The notes below the pieces were generated by a model. It did no database searches and was not told the DNA's origin. It saw nothing but the letters and a program-made list of their open reading frames with translations. Made by a program: the position numbers and the translations under genes. Below, one piece after another: positions 44,730 through 53,632 of a DNA stretch of 64,000 nt; within the stretch, counting starts at the first letter, position 1, and the number at the start of each line of letters is the position of its first letter. The stretch is from Vibrio navarrensis (GTDB taxonomy: Bacteria > Pseudomonadota > Gammaproteobacteria > Enterobacterales > Vibrionaceae). The stretch spans positions 558,001 through 622,000 of the forward strand of contig NZ_CP065218.1 in assembly GCF_015767675.1 (NCBI RefSeq), given 5' to 3'.

Positions 44730-46100
44730 ATGCTGTCAATTTTCGATATCTTCAAAATCGGCGTCGGGCCTTCAAGTTCTCACACCAATGGCCCTATGAT
44801 TGCCGGGTATCAGTTTACCCAATTGTTGGGCGAGGATCTTGCCAAAGTTCATCGCGTTCAGGTGGATCTCTACGGTTCACTATCTCTAACTGGACGCGGT
44901 CACCACACCGACAGAGCGGTCATTCTTGGTTTGCTGGGTAATCGACCAGATACCATTCGTATGACCAGCGCCAACCTCGCGCTGCATCAAGCGATTAATG
45001 AGGAGCAACTCTCACTGCGTGGTGAGCGTTTTATCACCTTCCATTTTGCCAGCGATATTCTGTTTCATCGCGACAACCTGCCATTACACGAAAATGGCAT
45101 GACCATTAGTGCCTTTGACTCGCAGGGTGAGCGGATTGCCTTCGAAACGTACTATTCGATTGGCGGCGGGTTTATTGCCACCGCCGATGAACTCCTTAAT
45201 GGCAAGAAAGAACAGGGCGTAGCAGTCGATTTTCCGTTCAAAAATGCAGAGGAAATGCTCGAACTGGCGGAGAAAAATGGCCTTAGCCTCGGTGGAATGA
45301 TCCTACGCAATGAACAATCGTTCCATGATATGGCCACCATTGATGCCAAAGCAGAGCAGATCTGGAAAGTGATGAGTTTGTGCATGAAACGCGGCTTTGA
45401 TACGGAAGGCATTTTGGAGGGGGGATTGAACGTCACGCGCCGTGCCCCCAACCTGCTGAAAAAGCTTGAAGCCAATGCCGCGATTGAAAATGACCCGATG
45501 GAAATTATGGACTGGATCAACTTGTTTGCCTTCGCAGTCAGCGAAGAGAATGCAGCGGGTGGCCAAGTGGTGACCTCCCCGACCAATGGTGCGGCTGGCG
45601 TTATTCCTGCTGTTCTGATGTATTACCATAAATTCATCAAAGAGTTAGATACAAAACAGCTCAAAGATTTTCTCGCCGTTTCTGGCGCGATTGGCATCTT
45701 GTACAAAACTAACGCTTCCATCTCTGGGGCTGAGGTCGGCTGCCAAGGCGAAATCGGTGTCTCTTCTTCGATGGCTGCGGCCGGATTAACCGCGCTGCGC
45801 GGTGGCAGTAACGAGCAAATCTGCATTGCCGCGGAAATCGCCATGGAACACTCACTCGGCATGACCTGCGATCCGATAGGTGGTTTAGTGCAAGTACCGT
45901 GTATCGAACGTAATGCCATGGGGGCGATGAAAGCGATCAACGCATCACGCATGGCTCTGAAACGCACCAGCAAATGCCTAATATCATTAGATAAAGTTAT
46001 TGATACCATGTATCAAACTGGCAAAGACATGAACAAAAAGTATCGGGAGACTTCACTCGGTGGATTGGCGTTAATCCACATGGCGCCACCATGCGAATAG
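44730..46100 (+). CDS. sdaA: L-serine dehydratase, iron-sulphur type
   Basis: A cytoplasmic enzyme converting L-serine to pyruvate and ammonia with a [4Fe-4S] cluster. From the ATG at 44730 (AGGACG upstream) it has 456 residues, the size of single-chain SdaA/SdaB. The N-terminal motif is GVGPSSSHTNGPM. The C-terminal cysteines lie in GCQGEIGVSSSMAAAGL and MTCDPIGGLVQVPCIERN, where the cluster ligands are found. It is followed by a terminator and then a POT-type transporter, which could feed serine through peptides. Confidence 0.92.
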   Translation: MLSIFDIFKIGVGPSSSHTNGPMIAGYQFTQLLGEDLAKVHRVQVDLYGSLSLTGRGHHTDRAVILGLLGNRPDTIRMTSANLALHQAINEEQLSLRGERFITFHFASDILFHRDNLPLHENGMTISAFDSQGERIAFETYYSIGGGFIATADELLNGKKEQGVAVDFPFKNAEEMLELAEKNGLSLGGMILRNEQSFHDMATIDAKAEQIWKVMSLCMKRGFDTEGILEGGLNVTRRAPNLLKKLEANAAIENDPMEIMDWINLFAFAVSEENAAGGQVVTSPTNGAAGVIPAVLMYYHKFIKELDTKQLKDFLAVSGAIGILYKTNASISGAEVGCQGEIGVSSSMAAAGLTALRGGSNEQICIAAEIAMEHSLGMTCDPIGGLVQVPCIERNAMGAMKAINASRMALKRTSKCLISLDKVIDTMYQTGKDMNKKYRETSLGGLALIHMAPPCE

Positions 46101-46126
46101 TTTTTATCGACGCACTTCACACCACT

Positions 46127-46153
46127 AAAGGGCAGAATTTCTGCCCTTTTTCT
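46127..46153 (+). terminator. sdaA terminator
   Basis: AAAGGGCAG (46127-46135) and CTGCCCTTT (46141-46149) pair around 5 bases, then TTTC. Between here and 46399 the region holds only the palindrome TAACCGGTTA (46335-46344), possibly an operator of the transporter gene. Confidence 0.85.
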
Positions 46154-46399
46154 TGCTCATTCGTCAAATTTCACACGTTCAACTGATTTGAGTTTAACCA
46201 GAGATTAGTTCACTCAATCTCTCATCACTGCGAACTTTTGATCTAAGACAACGCATTAGCAAAGCAATCGTTTCGCATTAGAAAATGTAGTGAAAGGCAT
46301 ATTTTTTCTGCGACAATTGTTTCAAAATATTACTAACCGGTTAAGTAGAATAAAAGCAGTTATAAACACTGCCTATAAATCAAATATGAGCAATTAATT

Positions 46400-47884
46400 A
46401 TGTGGAATAAACTAAATAAATCCATGATGTTCTGCCAAATGATGTTTGGCTTATCTTTCTACGGCGTGATGGTCATCCTGACCCGATTTTTCCTCGAAGA
46501 GCTAAATTACAGCGAAGCGGACACCATGATGGTGGTCGGTGCTTTTTCCGCCATCGGGCCGCTGTTTGCCATTGCGGGCGGCTTTATCGCCGACAAGTTC
46601 CTCGGTGCTTATCGGGCTCTGACTATCGCTTATTTCGGCTTCGCCAGTGGTTACACTTTGCTGGTGCTCGGCGCCACAACGCAAAATGTACCGATGGCAC
46701 TTAGTGGTATCGCTTTGGCAAGCTATTCACGCGGTTTGATGTCTCCTTCTTATCCCAGTTTATACAAGCGCACTTTTAACTCTCAGGAAGACTTTGAAAA
46801 CGGCTACCCAGTGAACTACTCGGTCAACAACATTGGTGCCTTCCTCGGCCAATACCTGTTTCCGATGTTTGTGTTGGTCGTTGGCTTTAACGGCAGCTTT
46901 ATGCTCTCGTCGGTGTTGGCCGCATCTGCCGTGATCACCCTAGTCTTGATGAATAAAGGGCTGCGTGATGTAGCGACGGAAATCGACCAGCAACCCGTCA
47001 GCAGCAAACATTGGGCGGCATTTCTTACCTTATCTTTAGGCATGATCGGTTTAGTGTTCTTCATGTTCTCCAACATGGCGATAGGCCAGAACATCGTTTA
47101 CGCCATCGGCGCTGCGGCCATTATCTATTTCATATCACTGATGCTGAAATCGGATAAGAGCGATGCGTTGAAGATGGGTACGATTTTGATCATCACCTTC
47201 CTCACCACCTGCTTCTTTGTCTACTACGGCCAAATGATGACCTCGATGAACATGGTGGCGATCAACACCATGCGCGGCGATCTGTTTGGTTTTATTCCGG
47301 TTGCGCCGGAAGCGGCCATGGCGATGAACCCACTATGGTGTATGGTGGCGGGTCCTGTGATTGCACTGTTTTTCTCTAGCCTTGAAAAACGCAACATCAA
47401 CTTCTCCACCGCGACCAAAGTCGGCTTCTCGTTTATTCTCACCGCGATTGCGTTCGGTATTCTTACCTTAGCGGTAACCACCGTCGGTGAAGATGTGCTG
47501 ATCCGCCCTGAAATTTTCTTAGCCATTCACTTCTTCCAAGCTTTTGCTGAGGTGATCGTCGGTTCAATGGTGGTGGCCTTTATCCTTTCGGTTGCGCCGA
47601 AACACATAGAAAACTTCTCGGTCAGTCTCTTCTCGGTGGCGATTGCGCTAAGCGGCATTGTTGGCGCGGTGTTCTCCACCTCAATAGCACTGGAGAAAGG
47701 CCAAGCCATCACACAAGAGATTGTGCACACGGTGTATGGCGACTACTTCCAGTTACTCACCGTGCTAGCAGTGGTGATGGTCGGTGTGGCACTGGGCGCC
47801 TCTTTGGTAATTCGCAAAATGTTGCAAGCGGCAGAAGCGAAGCAAACCCCAACGAAGAGTATTGAGCTGGAAGCGCGCAGCTAA
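46400..47884 (+). CDS. Peptide transporter, POT/PTR2 family
   Basis: An inner-membrane protein of 494 residues with about 12-14 helices. Family features are the N-terminal FGLSFYGVMVILTRFFLEEL and the loop GGFIADKFLGAYRAL, the POT-type GGxxADxxxG motif. Members are proton-driven importers of di- and tripeptides, sometimes nitrate or amino acids. It has its own terminator. It lacks the clear ExxER motif at helix 1 that characterised dipeptide carriers carry, so substrate and coupling could differ. A serine-containing peptide role beside sdaA is only a guess. Confidence 0.75.
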   Translation: MWNKLNKSMMFCQMMFGLSFYGVMVILTRFFLEELNYSEADTMMVVGAFSAIGPLFAIAGGFIADKFLGAYRALTIAYFGFASGYTLLVLGATTQNVPMALSGIALASYSRGLMSPSYPSLYKRTFNSQEDFENGYPVNYSVNNIGAFLGQYLFPMFVLVVGFNGSFMLSSVLAASAVITLVLMNKGLRDVATEIDQQPVSSKHWAAFLTLSLGMIGLVFFMFSNMAIGQNIVYAIGAAAIIYFISLMLKSDKSDALKMGTILIITFLTTCFFVYYGQMMTSMNMVAINTMRGDLFGFIPVAPEAAMAMNPLWCMVAGPVIALFFSSLEKRNINFSTATKVGFSFILTAIAFGILTLAVTTVGEDVLIRPEIFLAIHFFQAFAEVIVGSMVVAFILSVAPKHIENFSVSLFSVAIALSGIVGAVFSTSIALEKGQAITQEIVHTVYGDYFQLLTVLAVVMVGVALGASLVIRKMLQAAEAKQTPTKSIELEARS

Positions 47885-47910
47885 TTTGCCCTCACCTCGA
47901 TTGATATCTA

Positions 47911-47935
47911 GCCCGCATTCGCGGGCTTTTTACTT
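47911..47935 (+). terminator. Terminator of the POT transporter gene
   Basis: GCCCGC/GCGGGC around ATTC, followed by TTTTTACTTTTT. Confidence 0.88.
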
Positions 47936-48257
47936 TTTCACAAGTAACCATTTCGCTATTAACTATTTGAACTGTTAGTTAAAAGTCGAAACTCGCTCTA
48001 TCCTCAGCACGGCTCCTTACAAATCCATACAAAAGCTCCGTGCTTTTTCTCATAAAATAAACAAATGCACAGCGTTCAAAATTTACCGCTTATGCTTTAA
48101 ACCGTACAGGCGAGACGCTTTGGTGAGTTGACCGAAACATGGCTTTCATCATCAAGCCATTCGAAAAGGACAATCGGCAGTTATGCCAGAAAGCAACACA
48201 ACGACGTGGACCCAATATACGCTGCACAACTAAATTATTCGAGAATTCGGAGATCTT
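47936..48257. other. Intergenic region before OmpA-like gene
   Basis: About 320 bases with no convincing reading frame. A 65-codon frame from 48128 runs into the barrel gene in another frame, lacks a ribosome-binding site and is rejected. A small dyad AACTA/TAGTT lies near 47967-47982. Presumably it holds the promoter and a long leader. Confidence 0.4.
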
Positions 48258-48812
48258 ATGTCTTACAAATACGCTTTCGCTGGTTTGCTGTCTGTCCTTT
48301 CCTTAGCGGCGCACGCTACGCCTAACAAACACGTGATTGGTGGCAGTTTAGGCTATGGTGACGTTAGCTATAGCACCAAAGTTGGCGACCAAGATGGCGA
48401 TATGTTTCTTGGCGATATCTACTACCGCTACATGTTCAATGAGTACTTCGGCATCGAGCCAGGTTTAAAAGGGGCGTTTAATGGCATTGGTTCAACGCTG
48501 ATAAGCCCCATTAGCGAAGTGAAAGATGTCAGCTATGGTGGAGAGAGAGTGAGTGGCTACGCCAGTTACCCACTGGGAGCCGGTTTTGAGCTCTACGGAA
48601 AAGGCGGCCTCACTTACTACACACTGAGCTACACAGTGAAAACCAGTGGTCAGAGCAACACAGAGTACAAAGAATCAAGCCTTGGTGGTGAAGCGGCGGC
48701 GGGGGTCGCTTGGGCCTACAAACACTTCGGCTTAAACCTCGAATACAACTACGCCAAAAACAGCGACTTTTCTTCCGGCGGGGTGATGCTTGGCGCTCAA
48801 GTGCGCTTTTAA
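48258..48812 (+). CDS. OmpA-like outer-membrane barrel protein
   Basis: A 184-residue exported protein with a signal peptide ending at SLAAHA. The mature chain alternates short polar turns with amphipathic strands (HVIGGSLGYGDVSYS, MFLGDIYYRYMFNEYFGIEP, GYASYPLGAGFELYGKGGL) and ends in VMLGAQVRF with a terminal phenylalanine. This is an eight-strand barrel of the OmpA transmembrane/OmpW-like class with no peptidoglycan-binding tail. The role is unknown. A run of repeated glycine-tyrosine pairs is typical of small porin-like proteins. Confidence 0.78.
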   Translation: MSYKYAFAGLLSVLSLAAHATPNKHVIGGSLGYGDVSYSTKVGDQDGDMFLGDIYYRYMFNEYFGIEPGLKGAFNGIGSTLISPISEVKDVSYGGERVSGYASYPLGAGFELYGKGGLTYYTLSYTVKTSGQSNTEYKESSLGGEAAAGVAWAYKHFGLNLEYNYAKNSDFSSGGVMLGAQVRF

Positions 48813-48986
48813 CCTGTTGTCATTCAGAGATCAGTGTCATTAAGAGATAGGCTAGGTAGCTCTCCATCTTCCCCCAGCGAGAGCTATCTGGCCATTTACA
48901 ACCTGCTAGCCCAAACCAAGCGAGAGAAGAATTTCCAGCAGGATCAGTATCACGCCTCGGGTAAAAAATCCATTCAATCTCCTTAA

Positions 48987-49012
48987 ACAAAAGGCTCCCA
49001 AACAGGAGCCTT
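48987..49012 (-). terminator. Terminator of the GntR/UTRA gene
   Basis: On the minus strand AAGGCTCC and GGAGCCTT (48991-49012) pair perfectly, followed by TTGTTTAAGG. It lies 19 bases after the gene's stop. Confidence 0.8.
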
Positions 49013-49030
49013 GCTAACCCACCTTGGGTT

Positions 49031-49735
49031 CTATTGAGACAGTTGCGCTAACGATTCAATACACAATGCATCATGGCGCCAGTACTGAATATGGCAGTCA
49101 ATCAACTCGCCTTGCTGGCTGTAGTTGACTCGCTCAACCACCATCGCTGGCGTACCCGATGTAGCGCGCAGCGCTTGAGCCACCTCGCCTAATAAACTGC
49201 TGGTGGTAATGCGGTAACGAATTTTCTGATACACCACGCCAAAGTGATCGCGGTAAATGTCCGTCAGCGATTGCGACAAATCGAAATCCAAAAGGTTAGG
49301 GAAGCGCTCTGGGCGCACATAATTGGTCACGTACGCCACTGGGCGATCTTCAAGATAACGCACACGATCAACACGATAAACATCGGAGAACGGCTGTAAA
49401 TTCAGCAGACGTGAGGCCACTTTATTGGCCAAGATGGCTTTTGCCAGCAGCAGTTCGGTTTTCGGTTGGCGATTTTGCGCCAAAGCCATATTGGTAAAAT
49501 TGAGTGTTTGCGTCGGGTCATAACGCAGCGGCGCAGGCGAGATAAACCAGCCTCGGCGATCTTCGCGGTAGATGCGCCCTTCCGCTTCAAGCAGGCCCAG
49601 CGCCTCACGCAGAGTCACGCGCGTGGTATCAAACGATTCCGCCAATTTACGCTCTGCGGGCAATTTCTGCCGAGGTGACAACATGCCCGCTTCAATCTGC
49701 TCTACGATGGCATCTTTAATTTTTACGTATTGCAC
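49031..49735 (-). CDS. GntR-family regulator with UTRA domain
   Basis: A cytoplasmic repressor-type regulator of 234 residues, starting with GTG at 49735 behind AAGGAC. The N-terminal winged helix is typical (VEQIEAGMLSPRQKLPAERKLAESFDTTRVTLREALGLLEAEG is the region, residues about 11-53). The C-terminal UTRA effector domain ends with PAMVVERVNYSQQGELIDCH. The closest look-alike is PhnR of phosphonate utilisation, but no phosphonate genes adjoin it, so the ligand and targets are unknown. It has no clear operon partner. Confidence 0.8.
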   Translation of the reverse strand: MQYVKIKDAIVEQIEAGMLSPRQKLPAERKLAESFDTTRVTLREALGLLEAEGRIYREDRRGWFISPAPLRYDPTQTLNFTNMALAQNRQPKTELLLAKAILANKVASRLLNLQPFSDVYRVDRVRYLEDRPVAYVTNYVRPERFPNLLDFDLSQSLTDIYRDHFGVVYQKIRYRITTSSLLGEVAQALRATSGTPAMVVERVNYSQQGELIDCHIQYWRHDALCIESLAQLSQ

Positions 49736-49868
49736 TGGGTGTCCTTATTTTTTCGCCATGGCTGCCAGAGGCGGGAATGGTGTTGGCTAAGTAGAAGAAT
49801 ACTACCGCAGAAGTGGTGGCTAATGCATTAACAAACAAATAGCTAGCGATATCGAGCAGTGCTGGTAA

Positions 49869-49903
49869 ACAAACGGGTTAGGTCACATTGAAAAACCGTT
49901 TGT
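49869..49903. terminator. Hairpin between AraC and GntR genes
   Basis: CAAACGG (49870-49876) and CCGTTTG (49896-49902) lie in longer partly matched arms. On the minus strand it follows the AraC stop at 49920 by about 17 bases and ends TTTACC, so it probably terminates that gene; an operator is the alternative. Confidence 0.45.
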
Positions 49904-49919
49904 ACTGCGACAATCTGGC

Positions 49920-50789
49920 TTAGAAAAAGCTAATTGGCAGATAGAAATCGAGTTCAAACGCTTCGTTTTCATCGACAAAATGGTTGCGGTGATAGTGCAC
50001 GTAAGCCGGGGTTGAGCGCAGTTTAAAGCCCGAATCGGGCAGCCATTTTTCCAGTACTTGACTGATTTGCGGCAGCAACTCCCCATACACACCGTGCAAA
50101 CGAAAGACCGCATGCAGCCCGCCAGGAATGACCATCTGGTTGACGATACCTCGATATTTCAGCAGTTTATCGATGCCGATACAGGCAACATAGCGACATT
50201 TATCCAGTTCGACCCAAGCTGGATTGGAGTGATGCAAGCCAAATTGCGCCGCAAATGGCCGCCCTTCCGCACTCGCCCACGCTTTTAAAATTAGCCACGA
50301 CTTCTTGATTGAACGGTTGTAGCCGACATGGCGCACATACGCAGCCAATCTTTGCGGCACCTCTACAATTTTCGGCTCAGGCAAACTGCGTTTCGCGACC
50401 CGATGGTAGCCCGCCGCCACTTCTGGATCTTTCAGGTAGGGTTTGTCCGAGACATGCGGATCGTGCCCTCGCCACTCCCCCGGAGCCATATGAAAAGTGG
50501 CTTTAAATGCGCGACTAAAAGAGGAAAGCGACGTAAACCCGCACTTATTGGCGATATCCAGCACCGATGAGCGCGTATCAAACATCAATTGATTGGCGGC
50601 GTATTCCATACGAGTGCGGCGAATATATTGGTGAATCGATTCACCCACCACCTGTTTAAACACACGATGAAAATGTTGCTCCGAATATGCAGCGATTTCG
50701 GCCAACTCGCGAGCAGACAGCTCACGGCTAATGTCTTGATGAATGTAGTAAAGCACATCATTGATGCGCGAAATGTGCTGTTTACTCAT
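49920..50789 (-). CDS. AraC-family regulator with GyrI-like domain
   Basis: A 289-residue regulator from the ATG at 50789. The N-terminal AraC DNA-binding domain has two helix-turn-helix units (LSARELAEIAAYSEQHFHRVFKQ; VLDIANKCGFTSLSSFSRAFKATFHMAPGEWR, residues about 26-48 and 73-104). The rest, about 120-289, is a GyrI-like effector-binding domain as in Rob and BmrR-type sensors of small hydrophobic or cationic compounds. It is divergent from the aminotransferase gene, with AraC-like repeats in between. No clear ribosome-binding site is visible. Confidence 0.82.
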   Translation of the reverse strand: MSKQHISRINDVLYYIHQDISRELSARELAEIAAYSEQHFHRVFKQVVGESIHQYIRRTRMEYAANQLMFDTRSSVLDIANKCGFTSLSSFSRAFKATFHMAPGEWRGHDPHVSDKPYLKDPEVAAGYHRVAKRSLPEPKIVEVPQRLAAYVRHVGYNRSIKKSWLILKAWASAEGRPFAAQFGLHHSNPAWVELDKCRYVACIGIDKLLKYRGIVNQMVIPGGLHAVFRLHGVYGELLPQISQVLEKWLPDSGFKLRSTPAYVHYHRNHFVDENEAFELDFYLPISFF

Positions 50790-50818
50790 GACGAAAAGGC
50801 GGCCTTGTGAACGAAAAT

Positions 50819-50854
50819 AGCATAAATGGACATATTCAACAGCATAAATGGACA
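50819..50854. promoter_or_regulatory. Tandem direct repeats in divergent promoter, probable AraC-type operator
   Basis: The 14-base sequence AGCATAAATGGACA occurs twice, at 50819-50832 and 50841-50854, exactly 22 bases apart (two helical turns). AraC-family regulators bind such direct repeats. They lie between the AraC-type gene and the aminotransferase gene. Confidence 0.6.
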
Positions 50855-50921
50855 CACCATAAAACACAACCGGATGTACTATCAGTCGAATAACAAAATC
50901 AAAGCACAGACAGGAAACCCC

Positions 50922-52076
50922 ATGGAAATCGCTCGCTCATTACAACAGATTCAATCTTCCTATATTCGCGAAATCCTCGCCGCTGCCAGCGACCCTAGTG
51001 TGATCTCTCTTGCTGGCGGTTTGCCAGACGAGCAGACTTTTCCAATCGAGCTAATGAAGCCGACCTTGGAAAAATTGTCTCAGATGCCTGAAGTGTTCCA
51101 GTATGGCGCAACGGCGGGTTATGCACCTTTGCTGCGCTTTCTCAAAACATACATGGCGCTGCCAGAGACACACATGGCGATGGCTTGCACCGGCTCGCAG
51201 CAAGGATTAGATCTGATCGCACGAGCTTACATCAATCCGGGTGACACCGTCGTGATGGAGGCGCCAAGCTACCTCGGCGCGATGCAAGTCTTTGGCTTAG
51301 TGAGCGCGAACATCGTCACCGTGTCGCAAAACGAATACGGGCCAAACCTTGATGAGTTGGCAGCCTGTTTCAAACAACACGCGCCAAAGATGTTTTACGC
51401 GGTGCCAGATTTCCACAACCCAACAGGGGTCTGCTGGTCACTCGAGACACGTCAGCAAGTGGCTAAGCTGTGCATTGAGCATAAAGTCGCCTTTATTGAA
51501 GATGCGCCGTATCGCGAGCTACGCTTCCAAGGGGAAGCTCTGCCGCTGGTATCGGACTTCTGCCCGCAAGATTCTATCGTGCTGCGATCTTTCTCCAAGA
51601 TAGCCTCTCCGGGTCTGCGTATCGGTATTGTCACTGGCAAAACCAGCTACTTAGAGCCACTTATCAAAGTCAAACAAGGCGCAGATCTGCACTCCAGCGT
51701 ACCAATGCAAGCTCTGCTGCTTGGCTTATTGCAGCATGAGCAGTTCCCTGAACATATGCAAAAAATCCGCACCCTGTACCACGCTCGCTATCAAGTGCTC
51801 GCGCAAGCGCTACAAGAGCAGCTCCCAGCAAACTGCCAACTGAAGCCCGTTGATGGCGGTATGTTTGTCTGGGTCACTTTGCCACCATGCGATACCTTCG
51901 CATTGGCTAAAGCGCTGCTAGGCAATGGTGTTGCCGTGGTGCCTAGCCCTGTTTTCTACCCTGCCGGACAAGCTGCACCTGCCGCGCTGCGTCTCAACTT
52001 TACTAACGCGACCCCAGAGCAGTTGAAAGAAGCCGTGACCCGATTGGCCGAAGGGCTTAAACTGGCCTTGGTTTAA
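50922..52076 (+). CDS. PLP-dependent aminotransferase
   Basis: A fold-type I aminotransferase of 384 residues from the ATG at 50922, which has AGGAAA; an upstream ATG at 50826 falls within the promoter repeats. The PLP lysine is in SFSKIASPGLRIG, and FYAVPDFHNPTGVCWS supplies substrate and cofactor contacts. The closest appearance is to 2-aminoadipate or MocR-related aminotransferases, here without a DNA-binding domain. The substrate is unknown. It is divergent from the AraC/GyrI regulator and is probably controlled by it. Confidence 0.83.
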   Translation: MEIARSLQQIQSSYIREILAAASDPSVISLAGGLPDEQTFPIELMKPTLEKLSQMPEVFQYGATAGYAPLLRFLKTYMALPETHMAMACTGSQQGLDLIARAYINPGDTVVMEAPSYLGAMQVFGLVSANIVTVSQNEYGPNLDELAACFKQHAPKMFYAVPDFHNPTGVCWSLETRQQVAKLCIEHKVAFIEDAPYRELRFQGEALPLVSDFCPQDSIVLRSFSKIASPGLRIGIVTGKTSYLEPLIKVKQGADLHSSVPMQALLLGLLQHEQFPEHMQKIRTLYHARYQVLAQALQEQLPANCQLKPVDGGMFVWVTLPPCDTFALAKALLGNGVAVVPSPVFYPAGQAAPAALRLNFTNATPEQLKEAVTRLAEGLKLALV

Positions 52077-52104
52077 GTCAATTCCATTAAAATACAGTGA
52101 CATG

Positions 52105-52131
52105 AACCGCCTTCGGGCGGTTTTTTATACG
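52105..52131 (+). terminator. Terminator of the aminotransferase gene
   Basis: AACCGCC/GGCGGTT with a TTCG tetraloop, then TTTTTAT. Confidence 0.92.
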
Positions 52132-52147
52132 CGCTAAAAGGTGACCT

Positions 52148-52849
52148 GTGGCAGCTAAGAACAAACTCATCCGCTATCTCAGCATCGAGGCTGACGAGCT
52201 TTTCCAACGCGAGGCGGCGTTAATCAAACAAGTGCAAACGGGTGAACTAGAGCAAGCGCTGCTGCTGTGGCAGGTCAAACAGCCAACGCTTGTCTTGCCA
52301 GCGGGGAACAAGTGGCCACAAACTGAGCAGTTACACCGAGAACTGGCCCAATTGGGCTGGCAACTGACGGCCAGAAAAACCGGTGGCGCGCCAGTGCCGC
52401 AAGTGCCCGGCATTATCAACCTTTCGCACCTCTATCATTGGCCGCACGATCAAGCATATGACATTCGCAGTGCGTACTTGAAACTGTGTGACATCTTACG
52501 CCACTTCTTTCTCCACTATGGCTTAGAGGTCGATGTCCACGCCACGCCGCATTCCTACTGCGATGGCGATTACAATCTCAATATTGGCGGACAAAAAGTG
52601 GTTGGCACCGCACAGCGAGTGCTGCTGAAAAAAGAGGGCGGGCAAGTGATACTGGCGCAAGCGTGCATTTTGATTGATGCCGATATGGCGCGGATTGTAC
52701 AGCCGGTACAACTGTGTAATCGGCTCAGCCAGCGTGACGTAGAGATCAAAGCCGACGTTCACACGCCACTCTTTTCTCATCTACAAAAAAAGCCCTCTAT
52801 CGAGAGCCTGATGCAAACCTTAGCGGACTGTTTTCTGCGTTACGCTTAA
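52148..52849 (+). CDS. Lipoate/biotin-ligase-fold protein
   Basis: A 233-residue protein with an LplA/BPL-like fold, starting GTG behind AGGTGA. The motif ARKTGGAPVPQ resembles the RRxTGGGxV nucleotide- and lipoate-binding loop; NLNIGGQKVVGTAQR fits the KxxG-type catalytic region with Lys in QKVVG. Lipoate ligase-like proteins attach lipoate or octanoate to carrier domains. The loop's VPQ in place of VxH is a departure. Its stop overlaps the stop of yjjG on the other strand within TTAA. Confidence 0.72.
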   Translation: MAAKNKLIRYLSIEADELFQREAALIKQVQTGELEQALLLWQVKQPTLVLPAGNKWPQTEQLHRELAQLGWQLTARKTGGAPVPQVPGIINLSHLYHWPHDQAYDIRSAYLKLCDILRHFFLHYGLEVDVHATPHSYCDGDYNLNIGGQKVVGTAQRVLLKKEGGQVILAQACILIDADMARIVQPVQLCNRLSQRDVEIKADVHTPLFSHLQKKPSIESLMQTLADCFLRYA

Positions 52850-53520
52850 GCGAGCAAAATGGCATGCAGTTCAGCCATGGAACTGACTGTATAGCTCGGC
52901 GCAATACGTTCATCGGCCGGGTTACCTTGATGGTTCAGCCAACACGTCTCGATGCCGAAATTCATGCCGCCGAGGATGTCGGAATGCAAGTTGTCCCCAA
53001 CCATCAAGATCTTGCTTTTACACGGCTGCCCAGCCACTTGCAGCGCGTGATCAAAAATCGCCAGATCCGGCTTTGCCACGCCCACCTGCTCGGAGATCAC
53101 CACCTTATCAAAATAACCCGCCATGCCGGTGCGCTCGAGACGAATCGCCTGCAACTCAGTAAAACCGTTGGTGATGATGCCCATTTTGACTTTACCGTTC
53201 AGCGCTTCCATTAGCTCCTTGACCCCAGGCAACAAGGTACAAATATCGGCCATGGCTTCAAGAAACGCACTATTGAGTTCCAACGTGGTGGTATTGAGTT
53301 TCTCGGCCCACTCCTTAAAGCGGCGATGTTTGATCTCATCGGCGGTGATTTTACCGTCTTGATAGTCGACCCACAGCGGCTTGTTGACTTTTTGATAGTG
53401 GTGAAAATCTTGCTCGGTAAAATCCACCCCTTTACGGGCAAACATCAACTGCATGCCTTTGAAAGCGTCAAAGTGAAAAAGGGTTTCGTCGGCGTCAAAC
53501 CATATCCAATCGTATTTCAT
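52846..53520 (-). CDS. yjjG: HAD-family nucleotidase YjjG
   Basis: A cytoplasmic 5'-nucleotidase of the haloacid dehalogenase family, known in E. coli to hydrolyse dUMP and mutagenic pyrimidine nucleotides. From the ATG at 53520 (the GTG at 53532 is rejected) it has 224 residues. The HAD motifs are FDADETLF, ITNGF, Lys in VAKPDLAIF and MVGDNLHSDILGG. The stop codon overlaps the convergent gene's stop by four bases. Confidence 0.88.
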   Translation of the reverse strand: MKYDWIWFDADETLFHFDAFKGMQLMFARKGVDFTEQDFHHYQKVNKPLWVDYQDGKITADEIKHRRFKEWAEKLNTTTLELNSAFLEAMADICTLLPGVKELMEALNGKVKMGIITNGFTELQAIRLERTGMAGYFDKVVISEQVGVAKPDLAIFDHALQVAGQPCKSKILMVGDNLHSDILGGMNFGIETCWLNHQGNPADERIAPSYTVSSMAELHAILLA

Positions 53521-53632
53521 TTCTGTGTCCACTACTGCGTTTTATTACCGGGGTAGTTTAGATTGTTTTTAATATGAATATAATCTCTCTCAATAGAAAA
53601 ACATTGTGTCCATCTGCTCAACAATTTTGCTT

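Noticed and set aside
46335..46344. TAACCGGTTA palindrome upstream of the POT transporter
   Set aside because: It could be an operator, but a single 10-base palindrome with no known regulator is too weak to report as a site of its own.
48128..48325. 65-codon plus-strand frame before the OmpA-like gene
   Set aside because: It runs into the barrel gene in another frame, has no ribosome-binding site and a random-looking sequence.
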